From Candidatus Giovannonibacteria bacterium RIFCSPHIGHO2_02_43_16 (GTDB taxonomy: Bacteria > Patescibacteriota > Minisyncoccia > JACPKW01 > UBA11713): 14,677 nucleotides of DNA. The position numbers were made by a program, and so were the translations under genes. Location: the NCBI GenBank assembly GCA_001778545.1, contig MFHJ01000040.1, forward strand, positions 1 through 14,677. Direction: 5' to 3'. Under the pieces are notes generated by a model that ran no database searches, was not told the DNA's origin, and saw only the letters and a list, made by a program, of their open reading frames with translations. This document shows, in pieces, positions 6,613 to 12,963 of this stretch (the first letter of the stretch is position 1; every line of letters starts with the position of its first letter).

Positions 6613-8386
6613 CATCAGGAATTTTTCGATAATCGCCCATATAGATCATGGGAAATCAACTCTCGCGGACCGGATGCTTGAGATAACAAAGACGGTGGAA
6701 GACAGAAAAATGCGGGAGCAGTATTTAGACCAAATGCCGCTTGAGCGTGAGCGCGGGATAACGATCAAAATGCAACCCGTTCGGATGGAATGGAAAAGCT
6801 ATATTTTAAATCTTATCGATACCCCGGGGCATATAGATTTTTCGTACGAAGTTTCCCGCGCTTTGGCGGCGGTTGAGGGCGCAATTTTGCTTGTGGATGC
6901 CACGCAAGGGGTGCAGGCGCAGACAATATCAAACGTGGAACTTGCGAGATCGCTCAATTTGAAAATTATCCCCGTAATCAATAAAATTGACTTGCCTCAT
7001 GCCAGAGTTGATGAAACGACATATGAAATCAGAAATATTCTTGGCGATGCAGAAATATTTAAAGTTTCCGCGCGGACGGGAGGGGGCGTTTTGGGATTGT
7101 TAGAAGCGATCGTTAGAGAAGTGCCCCCGCCAAATAATTTGGAAGCTCGGCTTCCAAGCGGAAGCCGAGCTTCCCTAGGGGCGCGCGCTCTGATTTTTGA
7201 TTTTGACTACTCTCTTCACCGTGGAATAATTTCTCATGTCAGAGTCTTTGACGGCGATATAAAAAAAGGAGACCGATTGCGCTTATTTGCTTCAAAAGAA
7301 AATTTCATTGTCGGCGAAGTCGGATTTTTCAGGCCGGAGTTGAGGATGTCAGAAAAAATTTCAGCGGGAGAAATCGGTTATATTGTAACCAATATAAAAG
7401 AGGCAAAAGTTGTACGCGTTGGGGATACTATTCTCGACCCAACGCAGAAACCATTGCCCGGATACAAGGAGATTAAGCCAGTTGTTTTCTCTTCGCTTTT
7501 TCCCGAGAATCAAAACGATTTTGAGGAATTGCGACGCTCTTTGGAAAGATTAAAATTGTCCGACTCTTCCCTATCTTTTGAAGAAGAATCATCAGGAGTT
7601 TTGGGAAGGGGCTTTCGTTGCGGTTTTTTGGGGATGCTTCATTTAGAAATCGTGGTTGAGCGCCTAAAGCGCGATTTTGGAGTGACTACGATAGTGGCGA
7701 CTCCTACTGTTAAATATACTGTGAAAACTAGAAAAGGCATTTTAGAAATATATTCTCCGCACAAATTTCCGGAAGCCGGAGAAATAATTGACATTGAAGA
7801 ACCGTGGCTTAAAGTTGAAATTCTAATGCCCCCGGAAAAACTTTCTTCAGTAATGAAGCTTTTGCAGGAGCATGAAGCGGTTTTAGGAGAGACGCGGAAA
7901 TTTTCTGAATCCAGGATTAGTTTAGCGGTCGAAATGCCGTTACGCGAGCTGATGCGCGATTTTTTTGATGAACTCAAAAGCTCCTCACAGGGCTATGCGT
8001 CTATGAACTATGAATTTCTTGAAAATCGCCCAGGAGATTTATTGCGTCTAGATTTGCTTGTTGCCGAGGAAATTGTTCCCGCTTTCTCCAAAATAGTTCC
8101 ACGAATTAAACTTGAGGATGAAGCGTTTCGTTCCGTTGAAAAATTATACAAAATTATTCCGCAAGCTCTTTTTTCGCTGAAGATCCAAGCCAGGGCAGGA
8201 GGAAGGATTTTAGCTTCGCGCACGCTCAAAGCCCTGCGGAAAGACGTGACCGGTTATTTATACGGGGGAGATAGATCCCGCAAGATGAAGCTTTGGAAAA
8301 AACAAAAAGAGGGGAAGAAGCGCCTTCAAGAAGAAGCTCGTTTTACCATTCCAGCGGATGTTTTTGTGAAAATGATAAGGAAATGA
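6605..8386 (+). CDS. lepA: Elongation factor 4 (LepA), ribosome back-translocase GTPase
   Basis: LepA/EF4 is a ribosome-bound translational GTPase linked to back-translocation, stalled ribosomes and initiation or assembly. The 593-aa product matches the usual length. The P-loop AHIDHGKST is at residues 11-19, DTPGH at 72-76 (His76 is the catalytic position) and NKID at 126-129. The EF4-specific C-terminal domain is complete, with YGGDRSRKMKLWKKQKEGKKRLQ near the end. I chose ATG 6605 because it gives the family start SDIRNFSIIAHIDHGKS; an upstream in-frame ATG at 6524 lies inside the transposase gene. The start overlaps the transposase stop, with only a weak GGGTGAT-like SD. Between the PPP motif after domain I and the domain II start ALIFDF there are about 18 residues where E. 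coli LepA has 9; the extra part is a palindromic DNA insert at 7141-7174. Confidence 0.96.
   Translation: MSDIRNFSIIAHIDHGKSTLADRMLEITKTVEDRKMREQYLDQMPLERERGITIKMQPVRMEWKSYILNLIDTPGHIDFSYEVSRALAAVEGAILLVDATQGVQAQTISNVELARSLNLKIIPVINKIDLPHARVDETTYEIRNILGDAEIFKVSARTGGGVLGLLEAIVREVPPPNNLEARLPSGSRASLGARALIFDFDYSLHRGIISHVRVFDGDIKKGDRLRLFASKENFIVGEVGFFRPELRMSEKISAGEIGYIVTNIKEAKVVRVGDTILDPTQKPLPGYKEIKPVVFSSLFPENQNDFEELRRSLERLKLSDSSLSFEEESSGVLGRGFRCGFLGMLHLEIVVERLKRDFGVTTIVATPTVKYTVKTRKGILEIYSPHKFPEAGEIIDIEEPWLKVEILMPPEKLSSVMKLLQEHEAVLGETRKFSESRISLAVEMPLRELMRDFFDELKSSSQGYASMNYEFLENRPGDLLRLDLLVAEEIVPAFSKIVPRIKLEDEAFRSVEKLYKIIPQALFSLKIQARAGGRILASRTLKALRKDVTGYLYGGDRSRKMKLWKKQKEGKKRLQEEARFTIPADVFVKMIRK
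7141..7174. repeat. In-frame palindromic insert within lepA
   Basis: Arms GGAAGCTCGGCTTCC (7141-7155) and GGAAGCCGAGCTTCC (7160-7174) are perfect inverted repeats around the loop AAGC. Each arm is itself nearly self-complementary (GGAAGC...GCTTCC), so cruciform or nested hairpins are possible. It encodes roughly EARLPSGSRAS in the linker between the G domain and domain II of LepA, where extra residues are tolerable. An 8-bp palindrome CCCTAGGG (7173-7180) abuts it. It resembles in principle the palindromic elements that insert in frame in Rickettsia genes, but the sequence family is unknown to me. Confidence 0.88.
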
Positions 8387-8491
8387 TTAAAGTATCGGAA
8401 CAAAAAGATAAGCAACCATCGACAAAACGGCTATAATGGTAACAGCCGTCCATATCGCTTGATTGCGCCTCTTTTGTCTTAATGTCGCCAT
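8387..8491 (-). CDS. Possible 34-aa single-span membrane peptide
   Basis: Read on the minus strand from ATG 8491 to TAA 8387, the frame encodes MATLRQKRRNQAIW followed by a hydrophobic stretch of about 20 residues ending in LFVPIL. A strongly basic N-terminus before one membrane helix suggests an N-in topology. It fills the gap between the lepA stop and the ftsB-like gene almost exactly, convergent to lepA and divergent from ftsB. Upstream on its strand TATAAA (8509-8504) and TTGATA (8530-8525) are spaced by 15 nt, and there is no SD, so it would be nearly leaderless. Against it are its short length and an internal ACGGCT/AGCCGT inverted repeat (8427-8449) followed on that strand by TTTTG, which could be a weak terminator instead. 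I do not recognise a family. Confidence 0.45.
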   Translation of the reverse strand: MATLRQKRRNQAIWTAVTIIAVLSMVAYLFVPIL

Positions 8492-8515
8492 TATACTCTA
8501 AATTTTATAGAAAGG

Positions 8516-8890
8516 ATGCAAATTTATCAAGAAAGAAGACGTTTACGGAGTATTATGCGCTCGCGCGCCGTCTTATTTTTTTTATCTCTCCTTGTCTTAT
8601 TTTTGCTAGTGACCTCTATTAGAATGGGCATCGGCGCTTATAGGGCGACAAACGCGAGGAAAGCCGCAGAGGAAGAATATCAAGCGCTTACAGACCAAAA
8701 AACGCGACTCGAAAAAAAAATAGAAGATTTAAATAACGAAGAAGCTTTGGAAAAGGAAGCAAAAAGCCGGTTTAACGCGACTTTGCCTGGCGAGAAAGTA
8801 TTGATCATAGTTGAGCATGATTCATCCGGTTTAGATATTGATGCAAAACCAGCAAGCGTATGGGAATCAATTAAAAATTTTTTCAGGTGA
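8516..8890 (+). CDS. ftsB: FtsB/DivIC-like septum formation initiator
   Basis: The 124-aa product has the layout of the FtsB/DivIC family: a short basic cytoplasmic N-terminus, one membrane helix (about residues 17-37, rich in Leu and Phe), then a coiled coil (about 45-82, AEEEYQALTDQKTRLEKKIEDLNNEEALE). It ends in the family motif EAKSRFNATLPGEKVLII. These proteins bridge FtsL and FtsQ in the divisome and help activate septal peptidoglycan synthesis. Two starts are possible. ATG 8516 has AAAGG directly against it, poor spacing for an SD. ATG 8555 (residue 14) has GGAG four bases upstream and would leave a minimal N-terminus. Three bases separate it from the next gene. A TATACT at 8492-8497 may be its -10, without a clear -35. 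The symbol is by family resemblance; divIC is equally fair. Confidence 0.85.
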   Translation: MQIYQERRRLRSIMRSRAVLFFLSLLVLFLLVTSIRMGIGAYRATNARKAAEEEYQALTDQKTRLEKKIEDLNNEEALEKEAKSRFNATLPGEKVLIIVEHDSSGLDIDAKPASVWESIKNFFR

Positions 8891-8893
8891 TGT

Positions 8894-9433
8894 ATGAATA
8901 AAAAGCTTGTAGTGCTAATTATGGGGCTTATTGTCTTGACAGCACTTTTTTTGAGAATTCGTTCTTCTTTGCCGGTTTTGCGAGTTGAAGGAGAAAATTT
9001 CCACTGGGAGGATTTTTCGAAAATAAAGAGCGGGCTCGCGCGGTTCAGAGATTTAAATAAAGATAACGTTTCGGATTTAGACATCGAGCGGGGAGTGCTT
9101 ATGTCTTATGTTGAAGACACCCTGATTAAAAAAGAGCTTGAAAAAAGAGGGAATGGAAATGATATCGTCGAAAAAATGGTGTCTGGAACCATCTCGCCGG
9201 AAGAGCGCGGGAAAATCGAAAACGCCACGGCCCAGCTTTACGGCTGGACGATTGAAGACTTTGAAAAAATTGTTTTGGCCCCGCAGGCGCGAAGGACATT
9301 GCTCGATGAAGAACTTCAAAAAGAAAATACTGATTTTGAAACCTGGCTTGAAAAATCGCAGAAAGAAGCTAAAATCTCAATATATCTTTGGCGCTGGAAA
9401 TGGAGCGGCACGGAAGTCAAGGAAAGATTTTGA
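8894..9433 (+). CDS. Membrane-anchored SurA-N-like protein without a PPIase domain
   Basis: The 179-aa product starts with a membrane anchor or uncleaved signal (about residues 4-22, LVVLIMGLIVLTALFLRIR) and continues as a helical extracytoplasmic domain. The segment ERGVLMSYVEDTLIKKELEKRG (about 64-86), with the following ISPEERGKIENATAQLYGWTIEDFEKIVLAPQARRTLLDEEL, resembles the N-terminal chaperone domain of SurA/PrsA-type folding factors. That is a helix with a 'LIxxxLxxxEAxxxG'-like pattern, then a charged helical bundle. No parvulin prolyl-isomerase domain follows, so if the assignment holds it is a chaperone or adaptor only. It starts 3 nt after the ftsB-like gene, with AGGTGA (8885-8890) as an SD overlapping that gene's stop, so the two are one operon. 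tRNA-Gly begins 5 nt after its stop. The family call is moderate. Confidence 0.6.
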   Translation: MNKKLVVLIMGLIVLTALFLRIRSSLPVLRVEGENFHWEDFSKIKSGLARFRDLNKDNVSDLDIERGVLMSYVEDTLIKKELEKRGNGNDIVEKMVSGTISPEERGKIENATAQLYGWTIEDFEKIVLAPQARRTLLDEELQKENTDFETWLEKSQKEAKISIYLWRWKWSGTEVKERF

Positions 9434-9438
9434 ATATT

Positions 9439-9509
9439 GCGAGATTAGTATAGTGGCAGTACACTTGCTTCCCAAGCAAGGAGCACCGGTCCGATCCCGG
9501 TATCTCGCA
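9439..9509 (+). tRNA. tRNA-Gly (anticodon CCC)
   Basis: The acceptor stem GCGAGAT/ATCTCGC has seven pairs with discriminator A9509. The D arm is GTAT/GTAC, the anticodon arm CTTGC-TTCCCAA-GCAAG gives anticodon CCC, and the T arm is ACCGG-TCCGATC-CCGGT. CCA is not encoded and must be added enzymatically. It has no promoter of its own that I can see and lies 5 nt after the preceding coding gene, so it is probably cut out of the ftsB operon transcript. Confidence 0.95.
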
Positions 9510-9591
9510 CTAGGCAATCAAAATTTCTTGCGGGGCAAAAGCAAGAGACACCAAAACTAAAACAAGATTATGTTGTAAAAAGATAAAAGTA

Positions 9592-9617
9592 AGTATACTC
9601 ACGATCGTGAACATACT
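9592..9617. repeat. 26-nt near-palindrome in the intergenic region
   Basis: A perfect 12-nt palindrome TCACGATCGTGA (9599-9610) is extended on both sides by AC-interrupted arms AGTAT (9592-9596) and ATACT (9613-9617). In all, 22 of 26 positions are symmetric. The shape suits a dimeric DNA-binding protein; it lacks the loop of a stable RNA hairpin. It overlaps a TATACT (9594-9599) with a TTGTAA 15 nt upstream. The rest of 9510-9658 holds nothing I recognise. Confidence 0.75.
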
Positions 9618-9658
9618 GTTTATTCAAATTTAGCAAGTTTGGATAGAAAAGGTTAAAG

Positions 9659-9687
9659 TTGAAATTGAAGAATTTTAAGTCTATAAT
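9659..9687 (+). promoter_or_regulatory. tRNA-Thr promoter (TTGAAA-17-TATAAT)
   Basis: TTGAAA at 9659-9664 and a perfect TATAAT at 9682-9687 are spaced by the optimal 17 nt. Transcription would start near 9694, a few bases before the tRNA 5' end. It probably also drives prfB, ftsE and ftsX, since no terminator separates them from the tRNA. Confidence 0.85.
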
Positions 9688-9696
9688 TCCAAAATT

Positions 9697-9769
9697 GCCA
9701 CCTTAGCTCAGCTGGTAGAGCAATGCTTTCGTAAAGCAGAGGTCCCCGGTTCGAATCCGGGAGGTGGCT
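9697..9769 (+). tRNA. tRNA-Thr (anticodon CGT)
   Basis: The acceptor stem GCCACCT/AGGTGGC has seven pairs with discriminator T9769. The D arm is GCTC/GAGC, the loop TTCGTAA holds anticodon CGT, and the T arm is CCCGG-TTCGAAT-CCGGG. The outermost anticodon-stem pair is an A-G mismatch. CCA is not encoded. It lies 30 nt upstream of prfB, and the prfB leader would be released by cleavage at the tRNA 3' end. Confidence 0.96.
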
Positions 9770-9799
9770 CAAAAATCATCTTTGTGTTAATATTTTCAG

Positions 9800-10865
9800 A
9801 TGGAGATTATTCCTGAAAAGATCGAAAAGCTTGAATCGGAGGTCCGCGCTGTGGCGGACCGTCTTTGACTTGGCCAGAAAAAAAGAGGAATTAATTAAAT
9901 TAGAATCGGAGACAAACCATCCAAACTTTTGGGATAATAACAAGCGCGCGTCGGAGATAACGCAGAAAATATCCGAATTAAAGGAACTTGTTTTGATGTG
10001 GGAAAAATTGATTTCGGACGCAGGCAGCTTAAGGGAATTATCGGAGATGGGCTCTCATGACATTGAGGAGCAATTCCTCGACATCTCAAGAAATTTTGAA
10101 AAATTGAAAAAGGAGGCGTTTTTGTCCGAGCAGTACGACAAAGGCGACGCAGTTTTAACGATTATCTCCGGAGCTGGGGGAGATGACGCAGAAGACTGGG
10201 CAAGAATTCTTTTTGAAATGTATCAAAAATATTCGATGAGGCAAAAATGGGGAGTTAAAAATATTCACACGCATTTCAACGAATTAAATGGAATAAAAAA
10301 CGCCGCAATCGAAATATCCGGGAAATACGCTTATGGGTATTTAAAAAACGAAACAGGCGTCCATCGCCTTGTTCGAATATCGCCGTTCGACGCCAATAAA
10401 CGCCGGCACACGTCTTTTGCCCTAATTCAAGTAATGCCGAAATTCGTTGATCCAGGAGAAGTTGAATTGAGGGACGAAGATTTGGATACGACATTTCAGC
10501 GAGCGGGAGGACCCGGAGGACAAAATGTAAATAAGCGCGAAACAGCAGTCAGAATTGTTCACAGGCCTACTGGAATCCATGTTCATGTTTCCTCTGAGCG
10601 ATCGCAGGAACAAAACCGCAAGAAGGCTATAGAACTCATCCGAGCCCATCTCTACGCAATAAAAATTAAAAGCCGCATGGAAGAAAGGGAATCGTTAAAA
10701 AAATCCAAGTCAGTAGAAATAGAGTGGGGGCATCAGATACGCTCCTACGTCTTGCATCCGTATAAATTAGTGAAGGATTCAAGAACTGGGATTGAAACTT
10801 CCGATATCGATAGTGTTTTTGAAGGAAAGCTTGATTTTTTCATAGAGGCCGAGTTAGGATTATAA
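9800..10865 (+). CDS. prfB: Peptide chain release factor 2, with programmed +1 frameshift
   Basis: RF2 reads UGA and UAA stop codons and triggers peptidyl-tRNA hydrolysis. Translation from ATG 9800 gives MEIIPEKIEKLESEVRAVADRL (22 codons) and meets an in-frame TGA at 9866. A +1 slip at CTT lets reading resume at GAC 9867 with DLARKKEELIKLE, giving about 354 aa, close to the 365 of E. coli. The joined N-terminus forms the expected RF2 helix. The stop-recognition motif SPF is at 194-196 and the catalytic GGQ at 239-241 within RAGGPGGQNVNK; both are offset by 11 from E. coli. The frame would otherwise have to start at TTG 9831, which gives an unrelated N-terminus. The start has no SD. ftsE begins 3 nt after its stop. 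UGA is used as a stop elsewhere in the window, so RF2 autoregulation makes sense here. Confidence 0.96.
9841..9869 (+). promoter_or_regulatory. RF2 +1 frameshift site with upstream hairpin
   Basis: The slippery core CTTTGAC (9863-9869) is the conserved RF2 recoding signal: peptidyl-tRNA on CUU slips to UUU while UGA is decoded slowly. The SD-like GGCGGA at 9853-9858 is four bases upstream, weaker than the AGGGGG of E. coli. The arms GGTCCGC (9841-9847) and GCGGACC (9854-9860) form a perfect 7-bp hairpin with a 6-nt loop that ends 2 nt before CTT and would mask the SD-like bases when folded. Confidence 0.92.
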
Positions 10866-10868
10866 AAT

Positions 10869-11549
10869 ATGATCTATTTTGATCGCGTCTCGAAAGTTTA
10901 TTCTCCAACATCAGTCGCGCTTGATGAAGTTTCTTTTACAATAGAGCCTCAGGAGTTTGTTTCCATCGTCGGACAATCTGGAGCTGGAAAATCAACTTTG
11001 CTGAAGCTTCTGCTGGCGGAGGAGCGCCCAAGTTCCGGGAAAGTTTTTTTTGAATCTTTGGATATGCATAAAGTGAGAAACGAGGATCTTCCTAGGGTGC
11101 GGAGGCGCATGGGGATTGTTTTTCAGGATTATAAATTACTTCCGACAAAAACCGCTTACGAAAATATCGCGTTTGCGATGGAGGCGTCGGGCAAGACTGA
11201 AGAAGAAATACAGCAGGACGTTCCGCAGGTTTTGGAATTAGTTGGCTTGATGGATAAAGCCTGGCATTTTCCATCCGAACTTTCCGGAGGAGAACTGCAG
11301 CGAGTCGCGATCGCGCGCGCGATCGTAAACCGGCCGGATGTTATAATCGCAGACGAACCGACAGGCAACCTCGACCCGATAAACACCTGGGAAATTATTA
11401 ATCTGCTTGAGAAGATAAACGAATTGGGGACCACGGTCGTTTTAGCCACTCACGATAAAGAAGTTATTAACTCTCTTAAGAAAAGAGTGATAACATTGGA
11501 GAAGGGAAAGATGGTGCGTGATGAGAAAAGGGGAAGATATATTTTGTAA
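10869..11549 (+). CDS. ftsE: Cell division ATP-binding protein FtsE
   Basis: FtsE is the ATPase of the FtsEX complex, which couples ATP hydrolysis to activation of peptidoglycan hydrolases and divisome assembly. The 226-aa product is complete with all ABC motifs: Walker A GQSGAGKST (residues 35-43), the Q-loop VFQDYKLL, signature LSGGELQR (about 137-144), Walker B VIIADEPTGNLDP (about 157-169), and the switch ATHDKEV. Length and the opening MIYFDRVSKVY are typical of FtsE rather than of a generic exporter ATPase, and ftsX follows after 3 nt. AGGA at 10856-10859 is a plausible SD, 9 nt before the ATG. Confidence 0.96.
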   Translation: MIYFDRVSKVYSPTSVALDEVSFTIEPQEFVSIVGQSGAGKSTLLKLLLAEERPSSGKVFFESLDMHKVRNEDLPRVRRRMGIVFQDYKLLPTKTAYENIAFAMEASGKTEEEIQQDVPQVLELVGLMDKAWHFPSELSGGELQRVAIARAIVNRPDVIIADEPTGNLDPINTWEIINLLEKINELGTTVVLATHDKEVINSLKKRVITLEKGKMVRDEKRGRYIL

Positions 11550-11552
11550 ACT

Positions 11553-12515
11553 ATGCTTATTCAAATAAAAAGAAATGTTATTCAGGGGTTTGTAAATTTT
11601 TGGAGGAACGGATGGGTTTCTCTTGCCACGGTTTTGATAATGGTTGTAACGCTTTTTGTATTTGGCAGTCTTTTTTTCTCGAATGTAATCTTAACGTCTT
11701 CGCTCGAAAAGTTGGCAGATAAAGTGGACATAAACGTATATTTCAAGGTTACTGCTAATGAAAACGAAATAATGGATTTACAGTCTTCCGTAGAAAAACT
11801 TCCGGAGGTAAAGAAGATATCTTATATTTCTAGAGATCAGGCGCTTAAAAATTTTCGAGAGAAGCATAGCGAAAATGCTTTAATTACGCAGTCTCTTGAT
11901 GAATTGGGAGACAATCCTCTAGGCGCAAGCCTGAATATTAACGCGAAAGATCCCAATCAATATGAATCAATATCAAAATTTCTGGAATCTCAAAATTATG
12001 AATCGATTATTGACAAAGTGAATTACCATGAAAATAGGAAAGTAATTGAAGGGCTGAACTCCATGATAAAATCTTCCAGGGCATCAGGCCTTACTTCCAC
12101 GATTGTACTCGGCATAATTGCCGTACTAGTGGCTTTCAATACTATTCGTCTCGCGATTTATACTTCCAAAGATGAAATCTCGATAATGCGCCTCGTGGGG
12201 GCTACCAACGCATATATAAGGGGACCATTTGTCATGGAGGGCATTATACATGGAATTCTTGCCGCGGCGATTGCGATGGCGGTTTTCTGGGTCCCATTGT
12301 CGCTTGGCCGTGAAAACATTGTCCTCTTATTTTTGCCGTTTTCTCCGATTCCCGATGTATCGGGAGTAAGTACGTCTGAATTTTACGGAGGGCCGAACCT
12401 TTTTAATTATTTTATTTCCAATTTTTTCGTAATTTTTCTTCTTCTCTTGATTTTGGGGGTAGCTCTCGGGGTTATCTCGAGCTTGATTGCGACCAGAAGA
12501 TATCTGAAAATATAA
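11553..12515 (+). CDS. ftsX: Cell division permease-like protein FtsX
   Basis: FtsX is the membrane partner of FtsE and transmits the ATPase cycle to cell wall hydrolases through its outer loop. The 320-aa product has the family topology: an amphipathic N-terminus with NFWRNGWVSLATVLIM entering TM1 (about 18-45), and an extracytoplasmic domain (about 50-170) with KISYISRDQALKNFREKH and NPLGASLNI. TM2 is at about 176-198, TM3 at about 226-250 and TM4 at about 286-312. The cytoplasmic loop DEISIMRLVGATNAYIRGPFVMEG is the hallmark coupling helix of FtsX. It follows ftsE by 3 nt and ends at a hairpin terminator. The loop between TM3 and TM4, with an ISPIPDVSGVSTSEFYGG-like stretch, is long enough to be a second outer segment. 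Confidence 0.95.
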   Translation: MLIQIKRNVIQGFVNFWRNGWVSLATVLIMVVTLFVFGSLFFSNVILTSSLEKLADKVDINVYFKVTANENEIMDLQSSVEKLPEVKKISYISRDQALKNFREKHSENALITQSLDELGDNPLGASLNINAKDPNQYESISKFLESQNYESIIDKVNYHENRKVIEGLNSMIKSSRASGLTSTIVLGIIAVLVAFNTIRLAIYTSKDEISIMRLVGATNAYIRGPFVMEGIIHGILAAAIAMAVFWVPLSLGRENIVLLFLPFSPIPDVSGVSTSEFYGGPNLFNYFISNFFVIFLLLLILGVALGVISSLIATRRYLKI

Positions 12516-12546
12516 AATAACCCCGAGAAAAAATCGGGATTATTTT
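12514..12546. terminator. Bidirectional hairpin terminator after ftsX
   Basis: AAAATAA plus CCCGA (12514-12526) pair with TCGGG plus TTATTTT (12534-12546) around the loop GAAAAAA, with one C-A mismatch. The GC core is flanked by A-rich and T-rich sequence, so it can end both ftsX and the convergent RRM gene. It overlaps the ftsX stop codon. Confidence 0.85.
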
Positions 12547-12565
12547 ATTTAATAGGCTTGGTTAG

Positions 12566-12886
12566 TTATTCTCGTCTTCCGTAACCGCGCTCGCCGCCCC
12601 TTGAGAATCCTCCGCCTCTCGGACGGTTTTCTCTCGGTTGCATTGGGCGGGCTTCGTTTACGACGATCTTGCGTCCATCCAGCATCTGCCCGTTTAACTG
12701 CTCTGTGGCAGCATGCGCTTCCGCGTCGGATGACATTTCAACGAATCCAAATCCTTTGGATCTACCGGTGAATTTGTCCGTGATAACATTTGCCGAAACT
12801 ACGGTTCCCGCTTGCGCGAAGAAGTCCCGAAGTTTCTCGTCCGTGGTATCCCAGGATAAACTCCCGATAAACAATTTAGTTGCCAT
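12566..12886 (-). CDS. RRM-domain RNA-binding protein with Gly/Arg-rich tail
   Basis: The 106-aa product has one RNA recognition motif. RNP2 is KLFIGSLS (residues 4-11) and RNP1 is RSKGFGFVEM (42-51), with the aromatic residues that stack on RNA bases at the expected places. A tail of about 25 residues (RPRGGGFSRGGERGYGRRE) is rich in Arg and Gly and can add non-specific RNA binding. This layout matches bacterial glycine-rich RNA-binding proteins, which are often cold-induced RNA chaperones. It is convergent to ftsX and appears to be its own transcription unit; no clear SD precedes the ATG. Its targets are not visible here. Confidence 0.93.
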   Translation of the reverse strand: MATKLFIGSLSWDTTDEKLRDFFAQAGTVVSANVITDKFTGRSKGFGFVEMSSDAEAHAATEQLNGQMLDGRKIVVNEARPMQPRENRPRGGGFSRGGERGYGRRE

Positions 12887-12923
12887 TTATTAGCGAACTA
12901 CCGAATAAAAAATAATTACTTGA

Positions 12924-12952
12924 CTAGAGTTAATTATCTAAATCCACTCTAG
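12924..12952. repeat. 7-bp inverted repeat upstream of the RRM gene
   Basis: CTAGAGT (12924-12930) and ACTCTAG (12946-12952) are perfect inverted repeats around 15 A+T-rich bases. The site lies 11 nt after the VIT gene stop and about 40 nt before the RRM gene start, both on the minus strand. It could be a weak terminator (T-rich sequence follows on the minus strand) or an operator for the RRM gene. The rest of 12887-12963 shows only tentative -35/-10 strings. Confidence 0.5.
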
Positions 12953-12963
12953 CATTTTCTCGG

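Noticed and set aside
8427..8449. Inverted repeat ACGGCT/AGCCGT as a lepA terminator
   Set aside because: The stem is only 6 bp with an 11-nt loop and no T-run on the plus strand; on the minus strand a short TTTTG follows, so it remains a weak alternative to the small peptide.
9831..9866. TTG start for prfB without a frameshift
   Set aside because: It gives an N-terminus unlike RF2, whereas ATG 9800 plus the CTTTGAC shift gives the expected sequence.
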